Below, piece after piece: positions 54,229-62,865 of a stretch of DNA of 64,000 nucleotides. The notes beneath the pieces were generated by a model that had not been told where the DNA came from, ran no database searches, and was given only the letters and a program-made list of their open reading frames with translations. The stretch covers positions 1 to 64,000 of the forward strand of contig CAZBKQ010000002.1 in assembly GCA_964492555.1 (NCBI GenBank). Direction: 5' to 3'. Each line of letters begins with the position of its first letter. The first letter of the stretch is position 1. The stretch comes from GCA-2709075 sp964492555 (GTDB lineage Bacteria > Pseudomonadota > Alphaproteobacteria > MPNO01 > UBA2964). Both the position numbers and the translations under genes were made by a program.

Positions 54229-55826
54229 TCCTTCTCGCCGAGGGACTGACGGCGCTGAGCGAGCTTGTCACCGGTCTCGAAATAACGCCCGGTAATGGCC
54301 TTTTCGGCCTCATCCTCATTCTCTGTCGTCCAGGCGGTCAACGGGTAGCCATGCCACGGTTCCTTGAGGTCCAGCGGCGGCAGGCCGAGGGACGCCCATT
54401 TCGCCTGTGCCGCTTCCATGAAATCCTTCCTCGGCAGGGACACCGGCGGGTAGGGATGTTCACGGCAGGCATTGATCAGCAGAGCGGACGCCCCCTGCCC
54501 GTCGGGATAAAGCCGGTCCATCTCCGGCAGCAGCGGCGATACCGACGGGTCGAGCCGGGGCAGCTTGCCGCGGATGATCTCCACATCGCGGTGCGGCTGC
54601 ATCGCATAGGACAGCGCCCAGAGGATCGCATCCATCGAATCCGGGTCGACATCGGAATCCACCGCAATGAAAATCTTGCCGAGTGAGGAATCGAACCCGG
54701 CCGCCGAATGCAGCGCCTGCCAGGGCTGGCCCAGCGCCGGGCGGTCGAGCTGGATCACGAACATCATGTTGCAGCTCGCCATCTCATGGCAGGCGACCTT
54801 TGTCACCGACGGGATATTGCAGTTGTTTTTAAGATGGTTGAGATAAATCCCGTCAAACGCGGCCTTGCGCATCACAGTGCTTTCCGATGGCGGGAATTCC
54901 GAAATGATGCCCTGATAAATCGGCTTGTTGCGCCAACTGACCGAAGTCACCTCCAGCGCCTTTTCCATCTTGCGCGGGCCGAGATAGCCGCTCGCCTCCC
55001 CGAACGGGGCTTCGGGTTCCAGAAAATCCGTGCGCACGCGGCCTTCGATAACGATCTCGGCGTTGGCCGGCACCTGACAGCCATTGGTTTCGGCATCGAC
55101 CACATCGATCGGCGCCCCGTTCAACGCCCCGGCAATGCCGTATTCATCGACACCGTAAGGCACCTTGGCCGCCGCCGACAGCAGCAAGGCGGGCGGCCCG
55201 CCGATAAAGATCGCAACATCGAGATGTTGACCCATCCGCCGCGCCTTCTCCCACTGGATATGCAGATGCTGTGTGTTCACATCGGTGGCGCAGCCGATCC
55301 GGTCGGGCGCCTTGATCATGCCGCGATAGATGCCGAGATTATTCGCGCCGGTTTCCGGATCGTGCGTTACCCAGGTGCCCGCCGTGATAAAGGGCGAGGG
55401 ATCGAACCCGGGCGTCGAGATCAGATGGGGAAAACGGTCCACGCCTTCGCCCAGATCAGGCGCGGTGGCGACGTTCTGTTTGACCGGCGCATCGGCCGCC
55501 GAAACCGTGTTGGGCGGCAGATGATTGCCCTGGACCCCGGCCCATTTCGCACCGATCCCGTCCGCGTCCGTCCCGAGCGCCGCGGCGTAGACGGCGCGCG
55601 AACAGCCCAAGGAACCGAGCGTTACCGTCGCGTCATATTCCTTGCCGCGTGAATCGGTGACATTCTTGAACCAGAAGGCCTTGCGGTCTTCTTCGGCCAG
55701 GCCGCGGAATTGCAGCCGGACCAACGGCACCAGCTCGGTATCCTTGCTGATGGTCTCTTCCACCACATGCAAAAGGTCGCGGCGGGACAGTTCGTCGAGG
55801 TAGTCGCGGAGATCGCTATAGGGCAT
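54225..55826 (-). CDS. UbiD family prenylated-FMN-dependent decarboxylase
   Basis: The product has 533 residues from the ATG at 55826 (MPYSDLRDYLDELSRRDLL); the frame is open to 55904 without homology. It has the prFMN and substrate blocks LGIYRGMIKAPDRIG, VPYGVDEYGIAGALNG and the catalytic EAPFGEASGYLGP with both conserved Glu. UbiD enzymes carboxylate or decarboxylate aromatic and unsaturated acids and need prFMN from UbiX, which is not seen here. It is divergent from a resorcylate-decarboxylase-like amidohydrolase, and the substrate is unknown. Confidence 0.9.
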   Translation of the reverse strand: MPYSDLRDYLDELSRRDLLHVVEETISKDTELVPLVRLQFRGLAEEDRKAFWFKNVTDSRGKEYDATVTLGSLGCSRAVYAAALGTDADGIGAKWAGVQGNHLPPNTVSAADAPVKQNVATAPDLGEGVDRFPHLISTPGFDPSPFITAGTWVTHDPETGANNLGIYRGMIKAPDRIGCATDVNTQHLHIQWEKARRMGQHLDVAIFIGGPPALLLSAAAKVPYGVDEYGIAGALNGAPIDVVDAETNGCQVPANAEIVIEGRVRTDFLEPEAPFGEASGYLGPRKMEKALEVTSVSWRNKPIYQGIISEFPPSESTVMRKAAFDGIYLNHLKNNCNIPSVTKVACHEMASCNMMFVIQLDRPALGQPWQALHSAAGFDSSLGKIFIAVDSDVDPDSMDAILWALSYAMQPHRDVEIIRGKLPRLDPSVSPLLPEMDRLYPDGQGASALLINACREHPYPPVSLPRKDFMEAAQAKWASLGLPPLDLKEPWHGYPLTAWTTENEDEAEKAITGRYFETGDKLAQRRQSLGEKE

Positions 55827-55918
55827 GATATTTCCATTATTCAGCAGGCGCGGCAGCGCCGATTTCAAACTACAGCAAATGCGGAGCCGGTAAAATCCGG
55901 CCAAACGGGAGGGAACAC

Positions 55919-56881
55919 ATGACCAGTCAGGCAGGCATTCCGATTATCGCCATCGAGGAACATTATCTGGACGAGGACGTCGACGCCAAGATCAACAAGG
56001 GCGCCGGCGGTCTGGTCAAGGAACGGCTGCTGGATGTCGGCGAAGGCCGCATCGCCGAGATGGATGCCGCCGGGATCGATATCCAGATCCTGTCGCACTG
56101 CCCGCCCGGCGCGCAATGCTTCGATGAAAGCGAGCTGGACCGCGCCCTTGCCGTCAATGACCGGCTGAGGGCGACCATCGATACCTATCCCGACCGCTTT
56201 ATGGGGTTTGCTTCCATGCCGACCAAGGCACCCGGTGCTTGCGCGGACGAATTGCAGCGCTGCGTCGAGGAGCTCGGATTCAAGGGCGCGATGACGCACG
56301 GGCTGACCGACGGCGTCTTTATCGATGATGAACGTTACTGGCCGATGTTCGAACGCGCGCAGAAGCTCGACGTGCCGGTCTATGTCCATCCCGGCCCGCC
56401 GCACCCGGCGGTGATCGAGGCCTATTACAAGGATTATGTCGAAAAATGGCCGTCGATCCTGTCGGCCGGCTGGGGCTTTACGGTGGAAACCGCGACCGCC
56501 GGGCTCCGGCTGATGCTCTCCGGCGTGTTCGATAAATATCCCGATCTGAAAATCATTCTCGGCCATATGGGTGAAGGGCTGCCCTTCCTGCTGTGGCGGA
56601 TCGATTTCAGCTTCTCGAAAGGCTTCCGCCCGGACGGACCCGACGCCCGCATCCGCGAGTTGTTCACCAATAATTTCTGGGTGACGACCAGCGGTAATTT
56701 CTCCAACCCGGCGCTGCTCTGCACCATGATGGAGATGGGGATCGACCGCATTCTGTTCTCGGTCGACTGGCCCTATGTCGAAAACAAGCCCGGCCCGGAA
56801 TGGATGGAAGGCGTGCCGCTATCCCAGGAAGACCGCATCAAGGTGCTGAACGGCAATGCGAAAAGCCTGCTGAAGCTCTGA
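55919..56881 (+). CDS. Amidohydrolase-superfamily decarboxylase, gamma-resorcylate decarboxylase-like
   Basis: The 320-residue TIM-barrel protein carries the metal motif IAIEEHY (Glu13 and His15, the ExH form found in gamma-resorcylate and 5-carboxyvanillate decarboxylases rather than HxH). VYVHPGPPH, ILGHMGEGLPFL and the metal Asp in SVDWPYVENK complete the site. Such enzymes reversibly decarboxylate hydroxybenzoates. The ATG has a GGGAGGG ribosome site. It shares a 92-bp promoter region with the divergent UbiD gene. Specific substrate is inferred only to class. Confidence 0.88.
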   Translation: MTSQAGIPIIAIEEHYLDEDVDAKINKGAGGLVKERLLDVGEGRIAEMDAAGIDIQILSHCPPGAQCFDESELDRALAVNDRLRATIDTYPDRFMGFASMPTKAPGACADELQRCVEELGFKGAMTHGLTDGVFIDDERYWPMFERAQKLDVPVYVHPGPPHPAVIEAYYKDYVEKWPSILSAGWGFTVETATAGLRLMLSGVFDKYPDLKIILGHMGEGLPFLLWRIDFSFSKGFRPDGPDARIRELFTNNFWVTTSGNFSNPALLCTMMEMGIDRILFSVDWPYVENKPGPEWMEGVPLSQEDRIKVLNGNAKSLLKL

Positions 56882-56940
56882 GAAACGCCCCACCCCAATA
56901 GGAAGGGTGATTGGTTTTTACGTGTTTTCGGTTTCACGCC

Positions 56941-56964
56941 CCCTCCTCCGCTGGTGGGGGAGGG
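56941..56964. repeat. GC-rich hairpin repeat between convergent genes
   Basis: CCCTCCTCC and GGGGGAGGG form a 9-bp stem (one T-G) around GCTGGT. The following TTAGGGAAGG parallels the tail TCAGGGTGGGG of the unit at 53344. It lies between the stops of the amidohydrolase and the enoyl-CoA hydratase genes, consistent with a bidirectional terminator or REP-like element. Confidence 0.58.
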
Positions 56965-56976
56965 TTAGGGAAGGAG

Positions 56977-57813
56977 TCATTCCACATCCGGGCGTTTATA
57001 GGTGACGTTCGGCCCGCCTTTTTGGCTGTCGAGATAGGACTCCACATTGTCCAGCGGGTTCATCGCGTGGCGCATGCGTGAGCCGACAAGCTGATCGAGC
57101 TGGATCGCCTGCGACACGGTGAGGTCCCGTCCCATCTGCACGGCGATTTTCGAATGTTCCAGCGGCGCGAGATGGCGCGAACCGATCTCCTTCGCGATGC
57201 CGATGGTGGTTTCTTCCAGCTTATCCGCCGGAACGCTTTGCGAGATGATGCCGATGGCGTCCGCTTCCGTGCCACTGAGATTGCGCCCGACAAGCTGAAT
57301 ATAGGTCAGCTTCTTGATCGGGATGCCGGAATGGAGCAGCGTCGAGGTCACCAGCTGACCGAAACTGCCGCGTAATATTTCCGGCATGCCGAATTGAGCG
57401 TCATCGGCGGCAAACACCATGTCGTGGCAATTCATGATGCCGAGCGCCCCGCCCAGGCAATAACCATGGACCTGCGCAATCATGATGCGCGGGAAGGCGC
57501 GCACGGCTTCGGCCAGTTGAATCGACGGCGTCGGGCGGTCCCAGTCGCGCAATCCAGCTTCATTCACTGAGCGCAAAAAGGTGAGATCGAGGCCCGAGGA
57601 ATAGTTGATGCCGTTGCCGCGTGTGATGACGCATTTGAGTTCCTCATCGGCGCGGATGATATCGAGTGATTCATGAAACGCGTTCAGCAACGCCTCGTTC
57701 AGCGCGTTGCGCTTTTCCGGCCGGTTGAAGGTAATGCGCGCGACGCCCGCATCCTCCAGCTTGTCCAATATCAGCTCGGGCCAGCTTTTAATTTCGATCC
57801 AGTTATCGGCCAT
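56977..57813 (-). CDS. Enoyl-CoA hydratase/isomerase family protein
   Basis: The 278-residue crotonase has RITFNRPEKRNALNEALLN, the first oxyanion block GINYSSGLDLTFL and the second QVHGYCLGGALGIMNCHD, followed by FGMPEILRG. The GINYSSGLDL variant differs from the usual FCAGADL, so reaction type is uncertain. It is the last gene of an operon with an ACMSD-like amidohydrolase (22 bp upstream) and a molybdenum hydroxylase, suggesting a CoA-linked aromatic or heterocycle degradation route. Confidence 0.87.
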   Translation of the reverse strand: MADNWIEIKSWPELILDKLEDAGVARITFNRPEKRNALNEALLNAFHESLDIIRADEELKCVITRGNGINYSSGLDLTFLRSVNEAGLRDWDRPTPSIQLAEAVRAFPRIMIAQVHGYCLGGALGIMNCHDMVFAADDAQFGMPEILRGSFGQLVTSTLLHSGIPIKKLTYIQLVGRNLSGTEADAIGIISQSVPADKLEETTIGIAKEIGSRHLAPLEHSKIAVQMGRDLTVSQAIQLDQLVGSRMRHAMNPLDNVESYLDSQKGGPNVTYKRPDVE

Positions 57814-57834
57814 GCATGCCTCCCTTGTTATTGT

Positions 57835-58839
57835 TCAGGCGAAACGGTTTTCGCCGAACAGAGTGCGGGGATTTTTCTCCCCGATCTTTTGAATATCTTC
57901 TTCTGAAAACGCCGCCGCCCGCAAGGTGCCGAGCGGATCGTAGTCGCCCGGTGGAAAGGGCGCGTCGGTGCCGATCAGCATTTTTTCAATCCCCACGAGA
58001 TCGCGCAGATAACGCAACGCCGGACCCGAATGCAGGATCGTGTCGTAATACATGCGGGTCAGATAGTCCGATGGCGGATGATCGCACACCGTCCCCGTAA
58101 CCTTTGACGGTGCGGCTTCGTACATTCGGTCGAACCGGCCGATCAGCCAGGGCAGCCCGCCACCGCCATGGCTGAGGATCAGCTGCAGATCCGGAAACCG
58201 GTCCAGCACGCCGGTGGAAATCAGCGAACCGACCGTCAGCGACGTGTCGGTCGTATAGGCGACCACCTGAGACAGGGCGAATTTGCGTTCGCGCGGGGAC
58301 GGAACCGGATTGACCGGATGGATAAAAACCGGCGCGTTTAATTCAACACAAGCCGCCCAGTAATCATCGAGATCGCATTCGCCGAGATTTTGCCCATCAA
58401 CATGCGCGGCAACGATGCCGCCGATGGCGCCCGCCGCCATTCCACGTTCGAGCTCCCGCGCCGCCTTCGAGGCGTCCTGCAGCGCGCCCGACGCCATCCA
58501 GGAAAACCGGTCCGGCGTCTCGGCGCACATCTCACCCAGCGTGTCGTTCAACATGCGGTGCCACTGATCGCCCTTATCGGCGGGCAGTTCATAGCCGAAA
58601 ATATCGGTCCAGATGGTCAGCACCTGCCGGTCGACTCCCATCCCCTCCATTTCGCCCAGCCTTGCGGGCACGTCACTGAGGCTGTCGAAAAAGGGCCTGA
58701 CCTGCGCGCCGGATGGAAAGCGGCAGCAATGGCAGCCCGGCTCGGTTTCCAACAGATCGATGCCGAAATCGCTGCCGCGGCGGGAAAGTTCCTCTATCGA
58801 GCTCCTCGGCACGAAATGGGCGTGAACATCGATGGTCAT
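57835..58839 (-). CDS. Amidohydrolase family protein, ACMSD-like decarboxylase
   Basis: The product has 334 residues from the ATG at 58839 (MTIDVHAHFVP). Metal ligands are visible as His6 and His8 (HxH), FIHPVNP, LSHGGGGLPWLIG and Asp in LIGTDAPFPPGDY. These match aminocarboxymuconate-semialdehyde decarboxylase-type enzymes, which remove CO2 without oxygen. Its start overlaps the stop of the molybdenum hydroxylase gene by 4 bases (ATGA), so hydroxylation and decarboxylation are probably consecutive steps; this is inference. Confidence 0.88.
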   Translation of the reverse strand: MTIDVHAHFVPRSSIEELSRRGSDFGIDLLETEPGCHCCRFPSGAQVRPFFDSLSDVPARLGEMEGMGVDRQVLTIWTDIFGYELPADKGDQWHRMLNDTLGEMCAETPDRFSWMASGALQDASKAARELERGMAAGAIGGIVAAHVDGQNLGECDLDDYWAACVELNAPVFIHPVNPVPSPRERKFALSQVVAYTTDTSLTVGSLISTGVLDRFPDLQLILSHGGGGLPWLIGRFDRMYEAAPSKVTGTVCDHPPSDYLTRMYYDTILHSGPALRYLRDLVGIEKMLIGTDAPFPPGDYDPLGTLRAAAFSEEDIQKIGEKNPRTLFGENRFA

Positions 58840-61130
58840 CGGGCTTTCGCCTCCTTCAGCAAATCGCAAATGGCGGCCGGCGTCAGCGGCAGCCGCGTGA
58901 TGTTGATCTCATGATCTTTCAGCGCGTGACACACCGCATTGGCGACCGCGCCGGCGACCGCGACGATGCCTCCTTCTCCTGCGCCCTTGAAACCCATCGG
59001 GTTGAGCTGGGACGGCGAGTCTTCCAGCGCAATGGCTGTGATGTCCTCCGGCACGATATCGCAGGTCGGCAGCAAGTAATCGGCGAGTGTCCCGGTCATC
59101 AGCTGGCCGTTTTCGTCATAGACCATGTGATCCAGCATGGCCCCGCCCAGCCCCTGCACCACGCCACCGACCGCCTGGCCGCGCAGCATGGCGGGGTTGA
59201 GGGCGCGGCCGATCTCCTCTGTCAGCACATAGCGGAACACTTCAATGCCGCCGGTCTCCGCATCGACCGCGACCAGCGCCGCATGCGCGCCATAGGACCA
59301 GGACACCTTGCCCTGATTGTCGAACGACCCGTCGGCGTGCATTTCATCGAACCCGGCGAGTTCCACCAGGGTAAGCGTCTCGCCACTGGCTCGCCTGACC
59401 GCCCCATCCTCATATGACAACTCGCCTGCCGCGGCGTTCCAGCGCAGCGCCGCGAGTTCGATTGCCCGGCCACGCAAATTTTCCGCCGCGACCCGTGTGG
59501 CGTTGCCCGCCATCACCGTGTTGCGCGAATGAAACGTGCCGCCGCCGCTCGCCACCAGATCGGTGCTGCCGTGCCGCACGGCGATGCCGTCCATCGGAAT
59601 TTCCAACACCTCGGCGCAGATTTGTGCCAGCGCGGTTTCCGTCCCCTGCCCCAGCGCGGACGCGCCGGTGCGCAGATCGATCGTGCCATCCGAACCGACC
59701 TCGATATGGGCGCTTTCTGGCGGGCCGGCGGCGCTGCTCTCTATAAAACAGGCGATCCCAAGCCCCAGATACCGGCCCTGATCATCGCGTTCGCCCTGGC
59801 GCGCGGCCCAGTCCGCATATCCCACTTCTTCCAGCAGCCGTTCCAGCGCCGCGCCATAATCGCCCGCATCATAGGTCGCATCGGGATCGCCGGGGACAAG
59901 CTCTCCGATGCGGTAAGGCAGTTCATCCGGAATCATCAGGTTACGCCGCCTGACATCGGCGGGGTCGATATCAAGATCCGCCGCCATCAGATCCAGCATG
60001 CGTTCGCGGCAGAAATTGGCCTCGAACCGCCCGGGACCACGCAGCGTACCGACCGGCGTCTTGTTGGTGACCAGCGCCTGCACATCGCAGGAAAAAGACG
60101 GCACGCGATAGGGGCCGGGCAGGAATTGGGCCGCCTTCGACGGCACCACGCCCCCGTTTGTGCGGATATAGGCGCCGAGATCGCCCTGCACCGTCGCGCG
60201 CATGCCGAGAATACGCCCGTCCGCATCCGCCGCTATTTCCAGTTCACATGTCACGTCGCGGGAATGGTTGGCGGCCATCAGGTTTTCCCGCCGGTCTTCC
60301 ACCCATTTGACCGGGCGGCCGCAGCGGCGGCTCGCAATGGGGACCAGATAATCCTCGGGATAGAGCTCTCCGCGCGCGCCGAACCCGCCGCCCACATCAT
60401 GTTCGATCAGAACGACGGAGCTTTCCGGCAGGTCGAAGGCCGCGGCCAGATGACGCCGGTTGAACCAGGTAACCTTCACCGCGCCTTCCAGCCGGATAGT
60501 TTGCGCGGCCTCATTGAAATCCGCCAAAAGACCGCGCGTCTCCAGCGGACAGGCGGCATGCCGGTTGGTTATGAATTTTTCTTTCCGCCGGTACGCGGCG
60601 CGGGCGAACGCATCCTCCACATCGCCGCGCCCCACCGTGTAGCCGGTCGCCAGATTGGTTCCCGGCCTCTCATGCAGGATGCTCTGATCGGAAAGCGCCT
60701 GATCGACATCCGTGACCGCATCCAGAATGTCATAATCGACCGCGATTTCTTCCAGCGCGTCTTCGGCGCGATAGCGGTCTTCGGCGATGACCACGGCCAC
60801 CGGTTCGCCGACATAGCGGACCTTTCCCTCCGCCAGCGGGCGCTGCAGGAATTTTTCGAACCCGGCGAAAGGCGCGAGCCGGATGGGAATTTCCGGCTGG
60901 TCGACCCCGGGATCACCCGCCGCGAAAACATCGATCACCCCGGCCATTGCGCGCGCCGCCGAAAGATCGATATCGCGGATGCGTGCATGGGCGTGCGGGC
61001 TGCGCAATATCGCCATTTCCGCCATAGCGGCCACGGTCACATCGCCGATAAAACAGCCCGACCCGCTGAGAAAGCGCCGGTCCTCTATCCGCGTGACCGG
61101 CGCGCCAATATATTTATGCCGTTTGGACAT
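58836..61130 (-). CDS. Molybdenum hydroxylase large subunit (xanthine dehydrogenase/CoxL-like)
   Basis: The 764-residue molybdopterin subunit has IGAPVTRIEDRRFLSGSG, LRSPHAHARIRDID, DVGGGFGARGELYPE, the substrate loop TLRGPGRFEANF, and the catalytic Glu in FKGAGEGGIVAV. It lacks the AYxCSFR motif of true CO dehydrogenase, so a heterocycle, aldehyde or aromatic CoA substrate is more likely. The FAD and iron-sulfur subunits are not encoded nearby. It heads the operon with the ACMSD-like and crotonase genes and is divergent from a second SDR. Confidence 0.9.
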   Translation of the reverse strand: MSKRHKYIGAPVTRIEDRRFLSGSGCFIGDVTVAAMAEMAILRSPHAHARIRDIDLSAARAMAGVIDVFAAGDPGVDQPEIPIRLAPFAGFEKFLQRPLAEGKVRYVGEPVAVVIAEDRYRAEDALEEIAVDYDILDAVTDVDQALSDQSILHERPGTNLATGYTVGRGDVEDAFARAAYRRKEKFITNRHAACPLETRGLLADFNEAAQTIRLEGAVKVTWFNRRHLAAAFDLPESSVVLIEHDVGGGFGARGELYPEDYLVPIASRRCGRPVKWVEDRRENLMAANHSRDVTCELEIAADADGRILGMRATVQGDLGAYIRTNGGVVPSKAAQFLPGPYRVPSFSCDVQALVTNKTPVGTLRGPGRFEANFCRERMLDLMAADLDIDPADVRRRNLMIPDELPYRIGELVPGDPDATYDAGDYGAALERLLEEVGYADWAARQGERDDQGRYLGLGIACFIESSAAGPPESAHIEVGSDGTIDLRTGASALGQGTETALAQICAEVLEIPMDGIAVRHGSTDLVASGGGTFHSRNTVMAGNATRVAAENLRGRAIELAALRWNAAAGELSYEDGAVRRASGETLTLVELAGFDEMHADGSFDNQGKVSWSYGAHAALVAVDAETGGIEVFRYVLTEEIGRALNPAMLRGQAVGGVVQGLGGAMLDHMVYDENGQLMTGTLADYLLPTCDIVPEDITAIALEDSPSQLNPMGFKGAGEGGIVAVAGAVANAVCHALKDHEINITRLPLTPAAICDLLKEAKAR

Positions 61131-61239
61131 GGTGGAAAAACCCTAGACCAGTGCCATCAGACCAGCAACGGCAGGCGGCTTGCACCGGCGCATTTCACGG
61201 GGATAATAGCGTTTCGCAACCAGAATAAGGGCGCCCGAG

Positions 61240-62049
61240 ATGGATTTGGGGTTAGAGGGCAAGAAAGCGGTCGTCACAGGCGGCAGCGCGGGTATCGGCA
61301 AGGCGATTGCGCGATCACTGGCGCAGGAAGGGGCCGATCTGGCGATTTGCGCCCGGAGCGCGGGACCGCTGGAAGACGCGGCGCAAGAGATCGCCCGGGA
61401 ATCCAACCGCAAGATACTGCCGATTGCCGCCGATCTGACCAAGACCTCTGACGCTGACGATTTCATCGCCAGCGCGGCGGACGGGCTCGGCGGGATCGAT
61501 ATTCTGGTCAATAACGCGGGCGCGGCGGCGGGCGGCGTGCTGGAATATCTTTCTGACGAACAGTGGGAAGATGCGCTGCAACTGAAATTCTTCGGCTATG
61601 TGCGTTGTACACGGGCGGCCATTCCGCATCTGAAATCATCCGGCGCGGGCCGGGTCGTCAATCTGATCGGCAATGACGGGATCAAGCATTCCTATTGGGA
61701 AATCGCGCCGGGTGCGGCCAACGCGGCGGGGCAGAATTTCACCATGTCGCTGGCGGGCCAGTACGGTGCCGACAATATCAGCTTCTGCGCCGTCAATCCG
61801 GGCCCGGTGCGCACCGAACGCTGGGCCGGTCTGGTCGAGGCGATGGCGCGCGACATGAATATCAGCGTCGAGGAAGCGGACCAGCTCGCGCCCAAATCAA
61901 TCCCGCTCGGGCGGATCGCGGAAACGGATGAGGTCGCCGATCTGGTGACCTATCTCTGTTCGCCGCGCGCCCATTTCGTCAACGGCACGATGATCGAAAT
62001 CGATGGCGGACAGCAGAAACCGCTGATGGATATCGCCCGGGACGGGTAA
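61240..62049 (+). CDS. Atypical short-chain dehydrogenase/reductase family protein
   Basis: The 269-residue Rossmann protein has GGSAGIG at residues 14-20 and NNAG at 91-94. Aligned with the SDR at 29225, the catalytic Tyr position reads Glu154 (in SYWEIAPGAANAA) and the Lys position Gly158, and the Ser position is Gly (NLIGNDG). All three SDR catalytic residues therefore appear replaced. The paralogues share the GAANAA or GAMNAA helix. It is divergent from the molybdenum hydroxylase operon and converges on a secreted-protein gene 3 bp away. Confidence 0.83.
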   Translation: MDLGLEGKKAVVTGGSAGIGKAIARSLAQEGADLAICARSAGPLEDAAQEIARESNRKILPIAADLTKTSDADDFIASAADGLGGIDILVNNAGAAAGGVLEYLSDEQWEDALQLKFFGYVRCTRAAIPHLKSSGAGRVVNLIGNDGIKHSYWEIAPGAANAAGQNFTMSLAGQYGADNISFCAVNPGPVRTERWAGLVEAMARDMNISVEEADQLAPKSIPLGRIAETDEVADLVTYLCSPRAHFVNGTMIEIDGGQQKPLMDIARDG

Positions 62050-62052
62050 GCC

Positions 62053-62865
62053 CTAGCGCTCTTTCACAATCCCGAAATCGGCGAAATCGACGATCTCGTC
62101 ACGCAGATTGTCACGGTCCCGCAGGCTGCGATAAATCCCCCATTTCGGACGCAGGAACGCCGCGCCCTCTTTCCAGGTGGCGAGGGCAGCGTTTTCATAT
62201 TCGAACAACACGGCGCCGGTCAGAACGTCCCTGATCGAGATTTCGTAGGAACCTTCTCTTGCGAAAGAAATCCGTTCCGCGACCGAAAGCCAGCGCCCGA
62301 GAAACGCCGGCAACGGCCTCATGGCAAGGGTCTTCTGCCGGTCGCGCGCCGCATGGCGCAACTCCATCCGGTCAGGCTTCCCCTTCTTTCCCTTGCGCGC
62401 CGTCAGGGTGATCAGCGGCATGGCGGCATAGTCACCGCCCACCGCCTTGATCTGATGCAGATGGGTAAAACGGTGTGACGGCTGAAAGGCGGGATCGAGC
62501 CGGAACTTCCAGCGGAAAACCATGACGTCTCCGGCGAACGCCTTCAGCCTGTCCGGTGATCTGGCGTATGTCTTGATTTCCGTTCTCTGCCGGTCGGCTT
62601 TGCGGCAGCGGTCGTCATCGCGGTCGCGATGGATGTGAAAGCGAAAGACGTAGCGCTTCAGGATGGCATCGTAGGCTTGCGTGATATGCGGGCCGAATTC
62701 GGGATGGCCGCAATCCGGCACCTCGACGGCATTGCCACCGGGCGCCAGCGCCGCATTGATCAGACCGTATGTATCGGTCTTGCCATCGGCGGAGAGGGTT
62801 GTCGCCGCGAGCGCGGGAAATGTCCCTATCAAGGCCAGGAAAAATACCGCAAGAAATTTTAGCAT
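62053..62865 (-). CDS. Secreted protein, possibly polysaccharide-lyase-like
   Basis: The 270-residue product has a signal peptide (LAVFFLALIGTFPALA). RQRTEIKTYARSPD and VFRWKFRLDPAFQPSHRFTHLHQIKAVGG resemble the beta-sandwich core of concanavalin-like lyases acting on heparin- or alginate-like polymers, a resemblance by eye only. It probably acts in the periplasm. Its ATG overlaps the end of the decarboxylase-like gene by 7 bp, placing it third in a tightly packed operon. Confidence 0.6.
   Translation of the reverse strand: MLKFLAVFFLALIGTFPALAATTLSADGKTDTYGLINAALAPGGNAVEVPDCGHPEFGPHITQAYDAILKRYVFRFHIHRDRDDDRCRKADRQRTEIKTYARSPDRLKAFAGDVMVFRWKFRLDPAFQPSHRFTHLHQIKAVGGDYAAMPLITLTARKGKKGKPDRMELRHAARDRQKTLAMRPLPAFLGRWLSVAERISFAREGSYEISIRDVLTGAVLFEYENAALATWKEGAAFLRPKWGIYRSLRDRDNLRDEIVDFADFGIVKER

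Noticed and set aside
59529..61451. 640-residue ORF on the plus strand
   Set aside because: It is antisense to the molybdenum hydroxylase gene and runs into the SDR gene in a wrong frame; such long shadows are expected in GC-rich DNA.
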